From the NCBI RefSeq assembly GCF_052857255.1, contig NC_135497.1, positions 542,614,207-542,678,206 of the forward strand: DNA of 64,000 nt. Reading direction: 5' to 3'. Both the position numbers and the translations under genes were made by a program. Origin of the DNA: Amblyomma americanum. Taxonomy: Eukaryota > Arthropoda > Arachnida > Ixodida > Ixodidae. The notes beneath the pieces are model-generated. The model saw only the letters and a program-made list of their open reading frames with translations, made no database searches and was not told the DNA's origin. Shown piece after piece: positions 8,660 to 19,781 of this stretch; the stretch's first letter is position 1, and every line of letters starts with the position of its first letter.

Positions 8660-11640
8660 CGATCGCCCTATGAGGTGTGAGGGAAGGAAAAAAGGGAAAG
8701 AATCAGCGTAAACCGCGACTCCTGTCCAGACAGCCCTCATCAAAAATATTCCCGTCGCCACGTGGAAGACCTTCAGCGAAACCTTGGGCAGTGATAATTC
8801 GACTCACAATAGGTCTATCTCCACTACTAAAGTCAGGCAGTGGTTTGAGGCACCCTGCATTACAGACGGGGCCAAGCATCACGAATACGTGGACAGAGGG
8901 GAACCTTTTCAGTGCATAGGTGAACGGAGCAAAGCAGTAAAAAGAGCACACAATGACGCCCCAAACGATGTTACAATGCACCCCGTAAGTGCCAGCCGCG
9001 GAGAGGTACCTTCTCCAGCTGTGAGAGGCTAGGCGGATGCTAATCCGGAGATAGTAAAAATAGCGCCTAAGTTGCTCCCTTCGGCTAACGCTTGTTTCCA
9101 TATCCACAGAAGACCAGGATCATGCCGGCCACATCTCCTAGGAAGACTAAAAGGATTTCTGCAAATCACTGCAAGGCACCCTGGGGACCTAAGGTACAAG
9201 GGTGACTTTACGCAGTCTAATAGACCTCACAACTTGTAGTTCTACTTCGAACTGAACACTCAAAAAGAAGGCATATCTCTCCTAGAGACGATGCAGCTTT
9301 GCAGAATGCGTTCTGAGCCAAATAAGCAGGATCATACGTTCCGCGGCGCATAATACAGTACACGGAAACGAGCAACGAGGAACTGGACGCGCCCATTATC
9401 CCAGCTGAAACCCACGCTGCAGCGTGCTCAGCCACCCGCTACACAGCCGCTGGCGCGGAAAAATCACCAACGGAATTATTAGAAATCTGAGCAAAGCCCA
9501 AACACATATTCTCACAAGATACATCAACGATGCCCTGTGGAAAGTATCAGAAGGCCAGGCAGAGTCTAAACACAGAAATGATTAGAGTCCTCAAACCAGG
9601 CAAACCACCCAGCCCGGAGGCTGTCAGGCCTACCTCTCTTACCTCCTGTTAGGGGAGCTGAATGAACGCATCATTCAAACCCGTCTCCAAATTTATTCGA
9701 AGATAATGATAACTTCGCTCCCTCCTTCTAAATGAAAAAGTATTACAAAACATTCCACGTCGTAGAGTACACTTATCTTGGCCGTGGATCTCAAGGATGC
9801 CTTCGACAACGCCTCGAATGAAGCCATTCTCCTGAAGCTAAAGACCATTGGATGTGGCGTATAAACTTTCTACTACATCGCGCCCTGTCATAGCGACCGC
9901 ACGGCCACCCTTGGCCAGGAACAAGTGCGCTCAGCAACGGGACACATGCGCAACAAAGGCAGAAAGGCAGCCCCTCCCCTCCCTGGCTCGATTATCTCCC
10001 TATTACTCTTCAATATCGCTATGATCAGCATGGCCACAGGTCTCGACATAATTCTAGACATCAGATATACTTTGAATGCAGAATAAATCACAATCATTAC
10101 AACTAAAGGCTCCTTCGCCACTAAAGAAGGAACCTTGCAGATAGCGGCTATAAGTGTCGAAAGCCTGGCAGCAAGATGTGGTATCCGATATGCGCTGGAG
10201 AAATTCTAAATCTTTCGCATCATAGGACAAGCATACAAATTCCCGGGTGTGCTCGATGTGCTGTTCGATGGTTCCCTAATAAGACAAGACTGTCTCCTAC
10301 GCATCCTGAGGCTTTGGATTAAAAGGAATAGAAAGGCAAAATATAAGCTACAGCGCCTCCACTCTGCAATTCAACAAATCGCTTCCATGATCAAATGGGT
10401 ACACAGAACCCGCAAGAGAATGCGTCAGGAAGACACCAATACAGGGCCTAGCAATGATTAACCCATCGAATGGACTCCCATACCTCACCCTGCTTAAAGA
10501 AGAAATCAGCAAAGAGAACGCGATCATCCACATGGCCTACAGACAAGCTATCGGCCTCCTTGTTTACACATCCAACGAACACCTCGACGTCAACGGCTTC
10601 ACCATCACCTTCGCCGTGGTCCGAGAAGCTGTCCTCTCCTCACAGAAAGACTATTCGCCACTAAAGCCTGAAGATCCATTCTAGAATGAAGTGACACATC
10701 AGCAGACATTCGGCAAGTACATGACAGTCAGGACCAGGACATCGACACAAATCTTTGCTCTGGCATTCAGGTGACGCTTCTGCCAAACAAACATACAGCG
10801 GGATAATACGAAGACGAAAAAATTGCACGAATACATTACATGCGCCGCACTAAACGACAAACCAAGAAGCGCCGTGTATGTAGTCCCCGCAACACACCCC
10901 AACTCTACGATAGTAGTTGCATTTGTCCTAGACAACAACTATACAGAAATTTCCAGCGCCTTCATCGCAAAAAGTACCCATACTGCAGTCGAAACAGCTG
11001 CAATGGCGCTAGCGATTCAATATGGCGACGCCTCGGACAAATACCTCAAAGTTGTGACAACTCAAATTCTGCGAGTCGGCTCTTCCTCTCAGGCAGCATT
11101 CCCAAATCAGTGGCATCCCTGCTCAACACTAAGCGCCCTCACACGTCTACCAAAAAAGCACCAAATCACTTCCACACCTGAGCACGACGGGCTTGAGGGA
11201 AATGAGGCAGCGAAAAGGCATGCTCGAGGTTGCACTAGCCGAGCCGATTAAGACAATAAGGTCTCCTACGTCTCCCCTACATGCGAAGAAAGACTACTCG
11301 TCCGACGAATGCAGACACAAGTATAACCACTCTCGCACCGTAAAGTAAACCATGGAGAGGCTAGGCATTGCGCAGATTACAAACCTACACTTTCCGAAAC
11401 GTAATTAAATTTGATGTTACCTTTTGAGATCGCAATGACGGGATTGCGCTTCTGGTGGCTAGACTGCCACCACATACTACGCAATATAATAGATGTTCTG
11501 ACAACAAACCCCCGAATTACATATACACACCACTAGGAGGAAATGCTCAGAACTGGCGAGCCAACGCGCACTGGTGTCCCAGGCTAGAGCGACAGCGATG
11601 GCCTTTGGTATCGTGAACTAAGCATTCCACCAGCATGTTC
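8660..11640 (+). pseudogene. Decayed I-like LINE (RT and RNase H relic), left-arm copy
   Basis: Scattered frames on the plus strand spell out an eroded non-LTR polyprotein. Near 9,780-9,850 AVDLKDAFDNASNEAILLK matches RT motif A (Asp in a VDLxxAFD setting). Near 9,960-10,130 is the region of motif B and a decayed YADE catalytic box. Near 10,855-11,215 are RNase H-like pieces, including SSAFIAKSTHTAVETAAMA and a final HDGLEGNEAAKRHA (pattern HxGxxGNExAD). Stops and frameshifts are abundant. Clade resemblance is to the RT-RNase H LINE at 41,751-44,417, which inserted next to the right-arm copy of this same relic. Right-arm counterpart: 38,560-41,700, minus strand. Confidence 0.72.
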
Positions 11641-14600
11641 AGTATTTTCTGTCTCTTCCTGTTTGGTGAAAATAGGCTTCGAACACCAACAACAGGACAG
11701 GATTGCTTGGTGAGATATATAGGCAATTATCCCGTAGTGAGAGTTGTTACGGTGATGTTGATGATGTAACATGCACAGCTTTGAAAAAGAAAATGTGACA
11801 TCGTTTACGCAAGCTGTTGCTAAATTCTGCGATTTAGTAGGCGTAACCGTTGTCACTTTTTGCGCCCTATCTCCAGCGCTCCTTGCCACTTGCTGCCTCC
11901 CTTCAGCTACCCTGATCAGGCTTAGCTCTGCTCCTTGCGCACGTCCAACGACGCCATGATCTCGGCAGTCGAAGCACTCCAATACAAAATTTAGCATTTA
12001 TTTTTCGTTTATATCCTTTTTAGATTTTGCTAACAGTTTTTTATGTCAATTGAGCAGTAATTGAATTTTTTCGACAATATTTTTGGGTACTTCAAAACGA
12101 AACACTTGAGTACATTTGTTGAGTACCTGTTGTTGGGATTCAATTATGCTGACCCTAGCTTATGTAAAGTAGGCCTAATCTAGACACGCCTGATGTGGCC
12201 TGAGTGTTACTCTTTCTGTACTTATGGTCTGTACTTATGCTCTAGGAGAACGCAGCGCCTGTAAATACACTAGTAAGCCGCTCAAGCTCTCCCTACCACA
12301 AGAAAGAAAAGTACTGATACTTCAATACACCCTCAAGCCTACATTGCGTTCGTGGATACGCGGCTCTTACTATTGCTTTTATTTTGGTGTTCTTGAAGAA
12401 ATCGTGGTATTCAACCAAGAAAACATCGCATGTGAACTTGATTAATTGTATGAGAAATAAGATATACCAATAGTGACAACAATAATCTAGATAACTGATG
12501 ATTGGCAGTTCATCACCTGCATCGATGGGCAGACCTTTGTAGAGGAGAATATAAGCCTCGTGTGCAAGCCGTTCCATACCGTGAAATGAGAGGGCTGTGT
12601 ATGTATGCGTGTGTTTGCGTGTGAGCGTGTGCATATCATGCTCTTATGAATGTTTTGAGCACTACATAAGCACCAGCTTGCAATGTTGAAGTGTGAGCAC
12701 CGGTTGCCTCCATTTCTTGCTCCAGGAAATGTACGCGCGAATTGCATCGACATGGGCCTTCCGGCGCAGTAGGAGTGCAAAATATAATTTTTTTTAATTC
12801 ATCCAGTGACTGTTCTGAAAGATCTTAGAATTAAAGAAGACATCAATAAAATAATTGAGAAAAGCAAAAAAAATCAAAACAAAATTTAACAGACAGTACT
12901 CAAAATAATTTCAACTGTATTTCAGTGACCAATAGTCAAGAGATCTCCTGACCCTTAATGTTTCATCAACATTAAGACAAAGTTATTTAAATGTGATCTA
13001 TCATTATTGAACAAAAACAGTTCAAGTATTTTTCAGCTAAAATTTTTGTGAGGGTTCAGAGCTACCGCTCGAGCACTCCACCGAACAAGACACCTGACAT
13101 TACTTTCACGACCGTCTTCGCGCTTCCTACTTTGCATTGGAAATTTGAATTGCAGACCTCAGTGTGTCGCTCAGCGCAGACAGGAAATTTTCTTGCTTTT
13201 TGTTGAAATAAATATGTTTGATGTTGCACCTCAGTACTTCTACTGCGTTTCGGGCCACACAGAAAATGAAAGTTTCAGCCTTGAACATCTATCTGCCTTT
13301 TCGATTAATACCTTTGTGCTCTGACAGTAGTGCCGTCGGATGGTGAGGCTCTTGCCACACAAAATAAAGAGGTCTCTGGTGCGCCGATTTTGTTCGCCGG
13401 TTTGCTTGGGACAAGACGGCCGTAAATGTTCCATTGCGCGAATTATTTGCGTTTGCTGCATTTGCGTATTTGTCGAACGCACAACCACGCTATCGGCAAG
13501 TAGCCTGTGTTTCTTTCGACTCCTACGGCGACCCGCTTTGGGAGAATGCGAGAGCATTGGCATCTAATCTACACTGGTCGCCTCTCTTCGCTTCATTATT
13601 GTGACTTCTAAGCGCTTTATTGTCGTTCGTTTCTGTTTTCAGCATTTTTTTCAATTAATTATCAATTTTTTTGCTTTTACGTAAATTAACACATTTTAAC
13701 CTGACTTACTCTTTTCCAACCTCTTTTGTTTTCGTTTTATACCCTTTGAACGTCCGAGACTGTTGTGATGTGGTCCCACAACATCAACGTTCATGGTTTT
13801 TATTCGCCTCTAAATGATGTACATCAACCATAGCTTTTTTGTTTAATAATCGTTCATTAATCTCCTATTAATCTATTTTAAACATTCATATGGCTTGTTT
13901 GCGTATTTTCCCGCAATTTCGATGACCACGACTCTTTTGACGTCCACCCACTATATCTACGTCCGGCACTATTTCTACGTCTAATCTTCTTTGCAGACTC
14001 TAAATAATTAGTTACTCCACATTAACCAAATTTGCCGCGCATCGTCATTTTGCTATATTCTCTCAGAATCAATCATTTCTTACTGGTAACACATCCTCGA
14101 ACGATGCAGTGGCTGCCGACACAATTTGCGTTCACTTTCTCCTGACACGAAACCGCGATGATAAGTAATGCTTTCGCATGAAAACGCAAGACTGAATCTC
14201 GACTAATTTGCTTTGTGCAAGTGGGCTTTTCCCTGTGTCGTGAATGGAGGATTGACAGGGACAATCGCCGATGCAGTACAACGCTTTGTATCAGGCTTGC
14301 ATCCCTCGTCGTGCACAGACATTCCAATTCGCGTCCTGCACTCCACCCGCAAGCAATACTAGCCCAGTTCCGGCCGCTGCAGCCGCGTTTTAATGTGAAA
14401 TGTGATCAAAATCACCGACTCGCATTCGTGTCCGCGGCCGTGCTTTCGCCTTAGGTTAAGCATAGTGTTATGACTGGGCTTGCAAGCGACCATGAGACGT
14501 TATTCACCGGCGGAGCCGTTCGCTGGATACGGAAGGATGCAAGCTGGTGTGGCAATCTAGGAAGCTAGAAAGTGTCGCATGGAACGGGCATCACTCGGAT

Positions 14601-14750
14601 CCTGCCGTCAACGCAGAGCGCGTGACGAGATTTTCTACACGTGTGCCAGGGCGATTACATTTTTGTCACCTGCAAGGTGGCCGCCTAGCAACCACGTCAC
14701 CACTTGTAAAGACCACGCGTGACTGTGCAAGTGAAGGCATTTTCTACATC
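11641..14750. other. Unassigned arm sequence, about 3 kb
   Basis: Matches the right arm at about 34,990-38,560 (minus strand, interrupted there by a SINE). Frames up to 137 codons occur on both strands, but the arms do not preserve one of them preferentially and no domain is visible. A TG-rich patch near 12,600-12,640 is minor. This may be unique host sequence duplicated with the arms, or unrecognised old repeat. Confidence 0.4.
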
Positions 14751-15430
14751 GGTATTTTTTATTTTTTATTTATTTAGTCCTCAAATGCCCCTTGGAAAGG
14801 GGTTTTGCATGAATGAGGGGTGGGCGGCTTCACAGACGATTTCATGGGTGGGTGGCTTCACAAATGAAAATTTGCAATTGCTGTCCTGCAATTGGTCGCA
14901 CTAGTGCAATGAACCGCTTCTTCAAGCAGATCATTCCAGTCTTTCGCTCTTTGTGAAAAAAACGAGTGAAGGTGCGATGATGTGCTCGCGTGCGGCGGGT
15001 ATACAGACTTGGAATAACTGTCCGGGATGAATGTCCATGAGCGGAAGATATAACGCTGTTATCAAGTGAAAAATGATAGATCATAAGGTACAGAACGAGT
15101 TTGGCTATTTTACGCCGAGTTTCTAGATTGCGAATATTTCATTAGATTTTAGAGCTGTGACACTAGTATAGGCAGAATGGTCATGAAAAAAAACCGAGCT
15201 GCCCGTTATTGGATAGATTCAATGGAGTTAGAAAGATTAGTCTGATGAGGGTGCCAAACTGAGCATGCATATTCTAGCTTGGGCCTTATAAGGGTTTTGT
15301 AAGCAAGGGTTTTTACTGAAGGGGAGCAGAATTGAAGATTTCGCGTTAGAAAGCCGGGAGTGCGGTTAGCCTCGTTAGATATTTTCGCTATGTGAGAGGA
15401 CCATGAAAGATTCTGGGTTTAAATAAGTCC
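14751..15430 (-). pseudogene. CR1/jockey-like LINE 3' end, left-arm copy
   Basis: Minus-strand counterpart of the better-preserved plus-strand fragment at 34,200-34,990. It keeps the region of the SYIYLGL...LSW thumb motif in decayed form, a stretch with IYHFSLDNSVIS, and an A/T-rich end (AATAAATAAA-type) near 14,760. Heavily eroded. Confidence 0.6.
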
Positions 15431-16674
15431 TAGATATTTATAAGATTTATAAGGACACTGGGGACCCTCAGTGGTTTATAAGACCTGCGCCAGACGTAGT
15501 AAGTGTGGACTCGTGGTAGACTCGTTAGGTATGGACTCGGTGGAGAACACTTGATGTGGACTCTCCTTGATGACGCCTTTCTGCGCTCTCTTCGACGCTC
15601 TTGTGAAAAACATAAAAATTTCTTACTACGTCAACTAAGATTCTATAGTACGTGCTCCTTCCAGGCACAGCCTGGAGCCACCCTGACCATTCATCGTGAG
15701 AGAAATAATTATCTTAACATTCCCTTCTTTTTTACTAGGAGTGGATTACGTCTCCCTGCAACATTGTAGCTCATGAGCTGGCTCATGGCGACTCCAGCAC
15801 TCTTCACCCGAGCCTCAGAATATAGTGGTCGATGCCCCCTTTCTCTATCTAATAGCCTTCACCTCCAAGTCTCCACCAACGCACTCAGCTCGCTTAGACG
15901 AGCGCTCTCATAAGCCTTAGCGCCCTCCCACTTACGTCGATGAAAAACGCAGAGGGCACAACCTTGACCACCGTTCAAACATACTGCCTACTTAAAGCCT
16001 CTCTTACCTACAACACTGGGCGTCGATTGGGTCACCCGCCTTGTGATTGCGGTGACTTTCCTGACACTCCTCCTCTTCTCTAGGACTCTCCACGCCCTAT
16101 GCCACCATTCTTCCTTAATGGCATGGCTGATGGGCACTGCCACTCCGGCCGCCCAGCATGCACCCCTGTATGTAGATCCAGCAGGGAATCTCGGGCAAAA
16201 CTCACCTCCATATACTTGTTCAACTGTGTCCCGGACTTGAGGTATCAATTCTATTAGGCTTTGATCAGATTTTTGCAGGATTGTTTCGACGTCTGAGCAC
16301 ACCACTCAAAACAAAGTTTACGGCGTACAATAAACCAATTAAAGTCACTGCGTCCCCCTAAGAGATTGTCCGTTTATGCACACCTCAATATGATGCACGA
16401 ATACCGCTGAGCGAGACAGCCGACTGGTGGGCATTTAAATACCCAATGTCTTCGCATTCAGCGCAGAGAGCTGTAAAGGTTACGTTAGAATATCTGACAG
16501 CTTTCTTCGCAGCATCCAAGTAGAAGTGTTTTTTTTTTCATTTTCATCATTGAAGCTCTCCCAAAGCGTTCCATCAAACTGTTATTAAGATAAACGTCTT
16601 TTCAGCACAAATGTAAAAACACACTATGGAAGCACCTAACGAATACTTATGATGTGTAATAAGTATAGTATAAT
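15431..16674. other. Unassigned inner arm sequence containing three empty insertion sites
   Basis: Matches the right arm around 30,813-31,045 and 32,956-34,200. It holds the uninterrupted sites corresponding to the LINE fragment (about 16,078-16,092), the Penelope-like element (about 16,366-16,381) and the gypsy element (16,611-16,614) of the right arm. A 105-codon minus frame (16,305-15,988) has no recognised domain, although its start is kept in the right arm at 33,024. Confidence 0.55.
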
Positions 16675-16985
16675 TTGTTTTTGGGGAAAGGACATGGCGC
16701 AGTATCTCTCCCATATACCTTTGGAAGCCTCTACCGCGCCTTAAGGAAAGGGATAAAGGAGGGAGTAAACGAAGAGAGGATGAAAGAGGTGCCGTAGTGG
16801 AAGGCTCCGGAATAATTTCTACTACCTAGGGATATTTAACGTGCACTGACATCGCACAGCGCACGAGCGCCTAAGTGTTTTTCCTTAAAAAAAAACGCAG
16901 CCGCCGCGGTCGGGTACGAAGCCGGTAACTCCGGATCAGTAGCCGAGCGCCGTAAACACCGAACCACCGCGGCGGGTAATGTGTA
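16675..16985 (-). repeat. Ruka-like SINE, innermost copy of left arm
   Basis: A complete-looking minus-strand SINE: tail side GTTTTTGGGGAAAGGA near 16,678, tRNA-like head (CCGCGGCGGG complement) at 16,960-16,978. The right-arm counterpart is at 18,773-19,083 on the plus strand, so it predates the duplication. Target-site duplications resembling GTATAGTATAATT/GTATATTATAATTTG are seen on both sides. Confidence 0.8.
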
Positions 16986-17023
16986 TATTATAATTTGGTC
17001 ACATTCATTTGGACACCAACGCC

Positions 17024-17096
17024 ACGTGGGCGCTCCGCTACTGATCCGGAGAACCCGGGTTGGAACCCGACCGCGGCGGCCGCGTTTTGAAGGGTG
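17024..17096 (+). repeat. Fragment of a SINE tRNA-like head at the palindrome centre
   Basis: GCTACTGATCCGGAGAACCCGGG and the following GAACCCGACCGCGGCGG match the B-box half of the Ruka-like head. The body of the SINE is missing, and the LINE tail begins directly after. It belongs to the non-palindromic spacer. Confidence 0.6.
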
Positions 17097-18738
17097 GTGG
17101 TGGTGGTGGTGGAAATGTGGTAGTAGTGGTTTTTTATTAAAATATTAGGAAAAAGGAAAGAAAAGATTTTTGCTAGCCCCGGCATCTGCCATCGATACCG
17201 AAGCACCTGAGCTGGGGCAGCGTATATAAAGGATAGCAGGCACAATGGAGAAATGAAATGAAAGAGGTGAGGGGACAGGAAGAGAGGATAGGGGAGAAGT
17301 AATATATTCAAACTATTTACACAATAAGAAATGTGTCCAGGTTGTGCGCGTGATTAGTTCATGTTGGAGGAATTAAAACACACGCGCACAGCACTGTGTT
17401 GGCTACAACTGGAGTGGGGCGTCCAGTTATTAATCGTTAAAGGTAGCACTCGCGGAGCGTTCGGTCACTGTGTGTAACTACCTGGTGGGGAACAGACGGG
17501 TCGTCAAGCCCATGCGTTCGAGGAATGCACAGAGGCTCACCAAGGTTCTCTCATGAGTGCGCGCACTGCCCTGCGGCCATAATAGCGTCTTGAGGAAGTC
17601 TGGTAGTATGCACAGCACCATATAGGCCGCAAGCATATCGCACCGAGCATAGCCGAACGCGGCACAGTGAAGGAACAGGTGTTCTAGTGTTTCCACTGCA
17701 CCGCATCCGTCACACACATCACTCGTCACATTTCCGTGTTGCTCCCGTCGTTCCCCGGGCCAAACGCAGCCAATGCGCGCGCGGAGGATGACTACACGTT
17801 GCGACCGTGTAAGTGCGCGACGACCGGTGATACTGTCGATGCGCTCACCTCCTGCGATGCGTGGACCGGGGTGCTGCTATCGGAGGTGGTCGTGGATGGC
17901 CGCGCGCACGTCCTCCAGCGAAAAGGGAGATCGCTGGCAGGTAGTTGATGCGCAGCGGTAGCGAGGTCGTCAGCTTCTTCGTTGCCGGCGATGCCGCGGT
18001 GATCGGGCACCCACTGCGGACGTACGACGAATCCTCTCTGCGCGAGGCGCTCGATGCGCGTGCGAATTTCCCGCACTAATGGGGTATCGCGGCCGTTAGA
18101 TTGCAGGTGGCTGAGGGCGGCGTGGCAGTAGCACGGCAGAGCACTCCCGGGCGGAGGAGGACCGAGGGTGAGCAGCTGGTCCCGCCCGAGCTGGATCCCC
18201 ATGAACTCCGCAGTGGTGGAGGAGCCCAGGAAGGTTGCGCGTTGCTGGCTGTGCTGTCGCAGGGCGGGGATGGTAGCCGCCGCTGCAAGGAAGCAGCTGT
18301 CGCTGGTCACTGAGCCGTCGGTGTACACGAGCAGATGGTCCTGGAGCTCGTGTATGACGGCTCTGGCCAGCTGCTGCATAGCACAGAGGGGTGTGCTGCG
18401 CTTTCCCGCGATGGCGACGATCTTTCACTGTACCTCCGAGGCAGCAGGGTAGGGCGCGCAGGAGCCTTGGGGGGGGGGGGGGGGGGTAGTGCTTGAGTCA
18501 ATTGCTCATACTCGAGTATCGCCGCGCCCATTCGTCAGTGTGGGTGCGAGCGCATACGCTGCAGCAGCGAGCCGCCGTCCGGTGCGCGGTGATGCCAGTC
18601 GATGTGATCCAGTGCCCTGCGCGCTGCTTGGAGCTCAAGTGGCCACGCTCCTGCCTCGGCCAACGTTGCAAGAGGACCGTCTCATGAGTCAAAACACGAG
18701 ACTGCAGCACCACCGCGTACTCACAGCGCGACTTAGGT
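17097..18738 (-). pseudogene. 5'-truncated I-like LINE filling the palindrome loop (RNase H and C-terminal region)
   Basis: On the minus strand, 18,379-17,792 encodes an RNase H domain: LLVYTDGSVT carries the first catalytic Asp, TTAEFMGIQLG the Glu, and WVPDHRGIAGNEEADDLA the final His/Asp region. After a frame change, 17,729-17,478 gives the terminal zinc-binding region CDGCGAVETLEHLFLHC. The RT core is missing, and the upstream frame is broken at an 18-G run (18,469-18,486). The 3' end carries a (CCA)n tail near 17,097-17,115, as expected for target-primed LINEs. The truncated 5' end coincides with the inner end of the right arm. Confidence 0.8.
18469..18486. repeat. Homopolymer run of 18 G
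   Basis: Lies inside the LINE reading frame of the palindrome loop and coincides with a frame change. Length is likely to be unreliable in sequencing. Confidence 0.9.
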
Positions 18739-18772
18739 GTCCACTGACCCAGTGACCAAATTATGCTATACA

Positions 18773-19083
18773 CATTGCCCGCTGCGGTGGCTTGGTAGTT
18801 ACGGCGCTCGGTTACTGATCCAGAGTTCCCTGGTTTTTAACCCGATTGCGGCGGCTATGTTTTTATGGAGAAAAAACGCTTAGGCGCCCGTGCTCTGTTC
18901 GATGTCAGTACACGTTGAAGATCCTTAGGTGGTCGAAATTATCCAGGAGCCCTCCACTACGGCACCTCTTCTTTTGTTCGTTTACTCCCTCCTTTATCCC
19001 TTTCCTTAAGGCGCGGTTCAGGCTTCCAACGGTATATGAGAGAGATACTGCGCCATGTCCTTTCCCCCAAAAACAAATTATAC
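18773..19083 (+). repeat. Ruka-like SINE, innermost copy of right arm
   Basis: Counterpart of 16,675-16,985. Its A-box region (GTGGCTTGGTAGTTACGGC) and B-box region are more mutated than in the young copies. It lies immediately outside the gypsy insertion. Confidence 0.8.
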
Positions 19084-19139
19084 TATACATATTACACATC
19101 GTAAGTATTCGTTAGGTGCTCTCATAGTGTGTTTTGCAT

Positions 19140-19721
19140 TGTGGGAGTTTCGGAGTGCCGTACCCTTCCCGGGCCGGCGGGGCGCGCCGTGGAGAAGCAG
19201 GAAAGCGGAAGCTTTCCTCCTTCCCCACGGGCGAGTAGCCAGATGGTCTGCTCGAGAGCTCTGCTCCGCCTCCTTCCTCAAAAACCGGTCGCAAGCGCGC
19301 ACCGCCAGGTGCCGCCGGAGCGGTCGCTGATTGGCCGAATATGACAACGGGCAAGTGCGCCGAGATCGGCGGGTACCGGTCGTAGCCGGGGCCCGGGGGA
19401 GACTTCAGGGAGCCGCGACAGCGAGAGGACGTGAGGTAATTACCTCGCTTCTTCCCTCTTTGTTGTCGCCATCTTGCCCCGTCAGCCGCACGACCAAGCC
19501 AGACGGCAAGGTTCGCAGATCAAGTTTCAAGCAGCCAGCGACTTGGGAGAAACCAATAAACGTTTGGCCCCGGGCAAAGCGTCCTGTTCCGTGCTGTATT
19601 TATTTCGCATTTCTGCAGCGCCGCCGTGAGAACGGCCGCGCGTGGTGTGCGATACCGGGAGCTCGGAGTTCACGGCCTAGACCTCAAAGGAGGCTCGACG
19701 GCTTAGTAAGAACCCCCCACA
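19140..19721 (+). repeat. 5' LTR of the central gypsy element
   Basis: 582 bp, TG...CA, with an AATAAA polyadenylation signal at 19,555-19,560. Matches the 3' LTR with scattered mismatches and a few extra bases near 19,386-19,400. Confidence 0.95.
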
Positions 19722-19723
19722 AC

Positions 19724-19738
19724 TGGCGCCCAACATGG
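19724..19738 (+). promoter_or_regulatory. Primer-binding site, tRNA-Lys type
   Basis: TGGCGCCCAACATGG begins 2 nt after the LTR. It differs at one position from the known Lys1,2 primer site (TGGCGCCCAACGTGG). Confidence 0.7.
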
Positions 19739-19781
19739 TTCTCACGCGCAGACGCGCTTGAGCAACTCGCTCCCGGCGAAC

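Larger units (their letters stand above)
1031..17023 (+). repeat. Left arm of giant imperfect inverted repeat
   Basis: This arm of about 16 kb is found again, reverse-complemented, between 51,623 and 18,739. Matching was followed by eye at the outer end (near 1,031-1,130 against 51,520-51,623), through many internal anchor points such as 6,752-6,955 against 46,025-46,228, and at the inner end (16,985-17,023 against 18,739-18,777). It contains only relics of LINEs and SINEs plus unrecognised sequence. One SINE (1,573-1,890) is private to this arm. Without that SINE the arm is about 15.7 kb, close to the right arm once its five private insertions are removed. Divergence is uneven: near zero at 6.3-7.2 kb, a few per cent or more elsewhere. 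Confidence 0.93.

Noticed and set aside
18096..18428. Several overlapping frames around 18.1-18.5 kb
   Set aside because: Shadows of the RNase H frame of the loop LINE; only the minus frame with catalytic motifs is kept.
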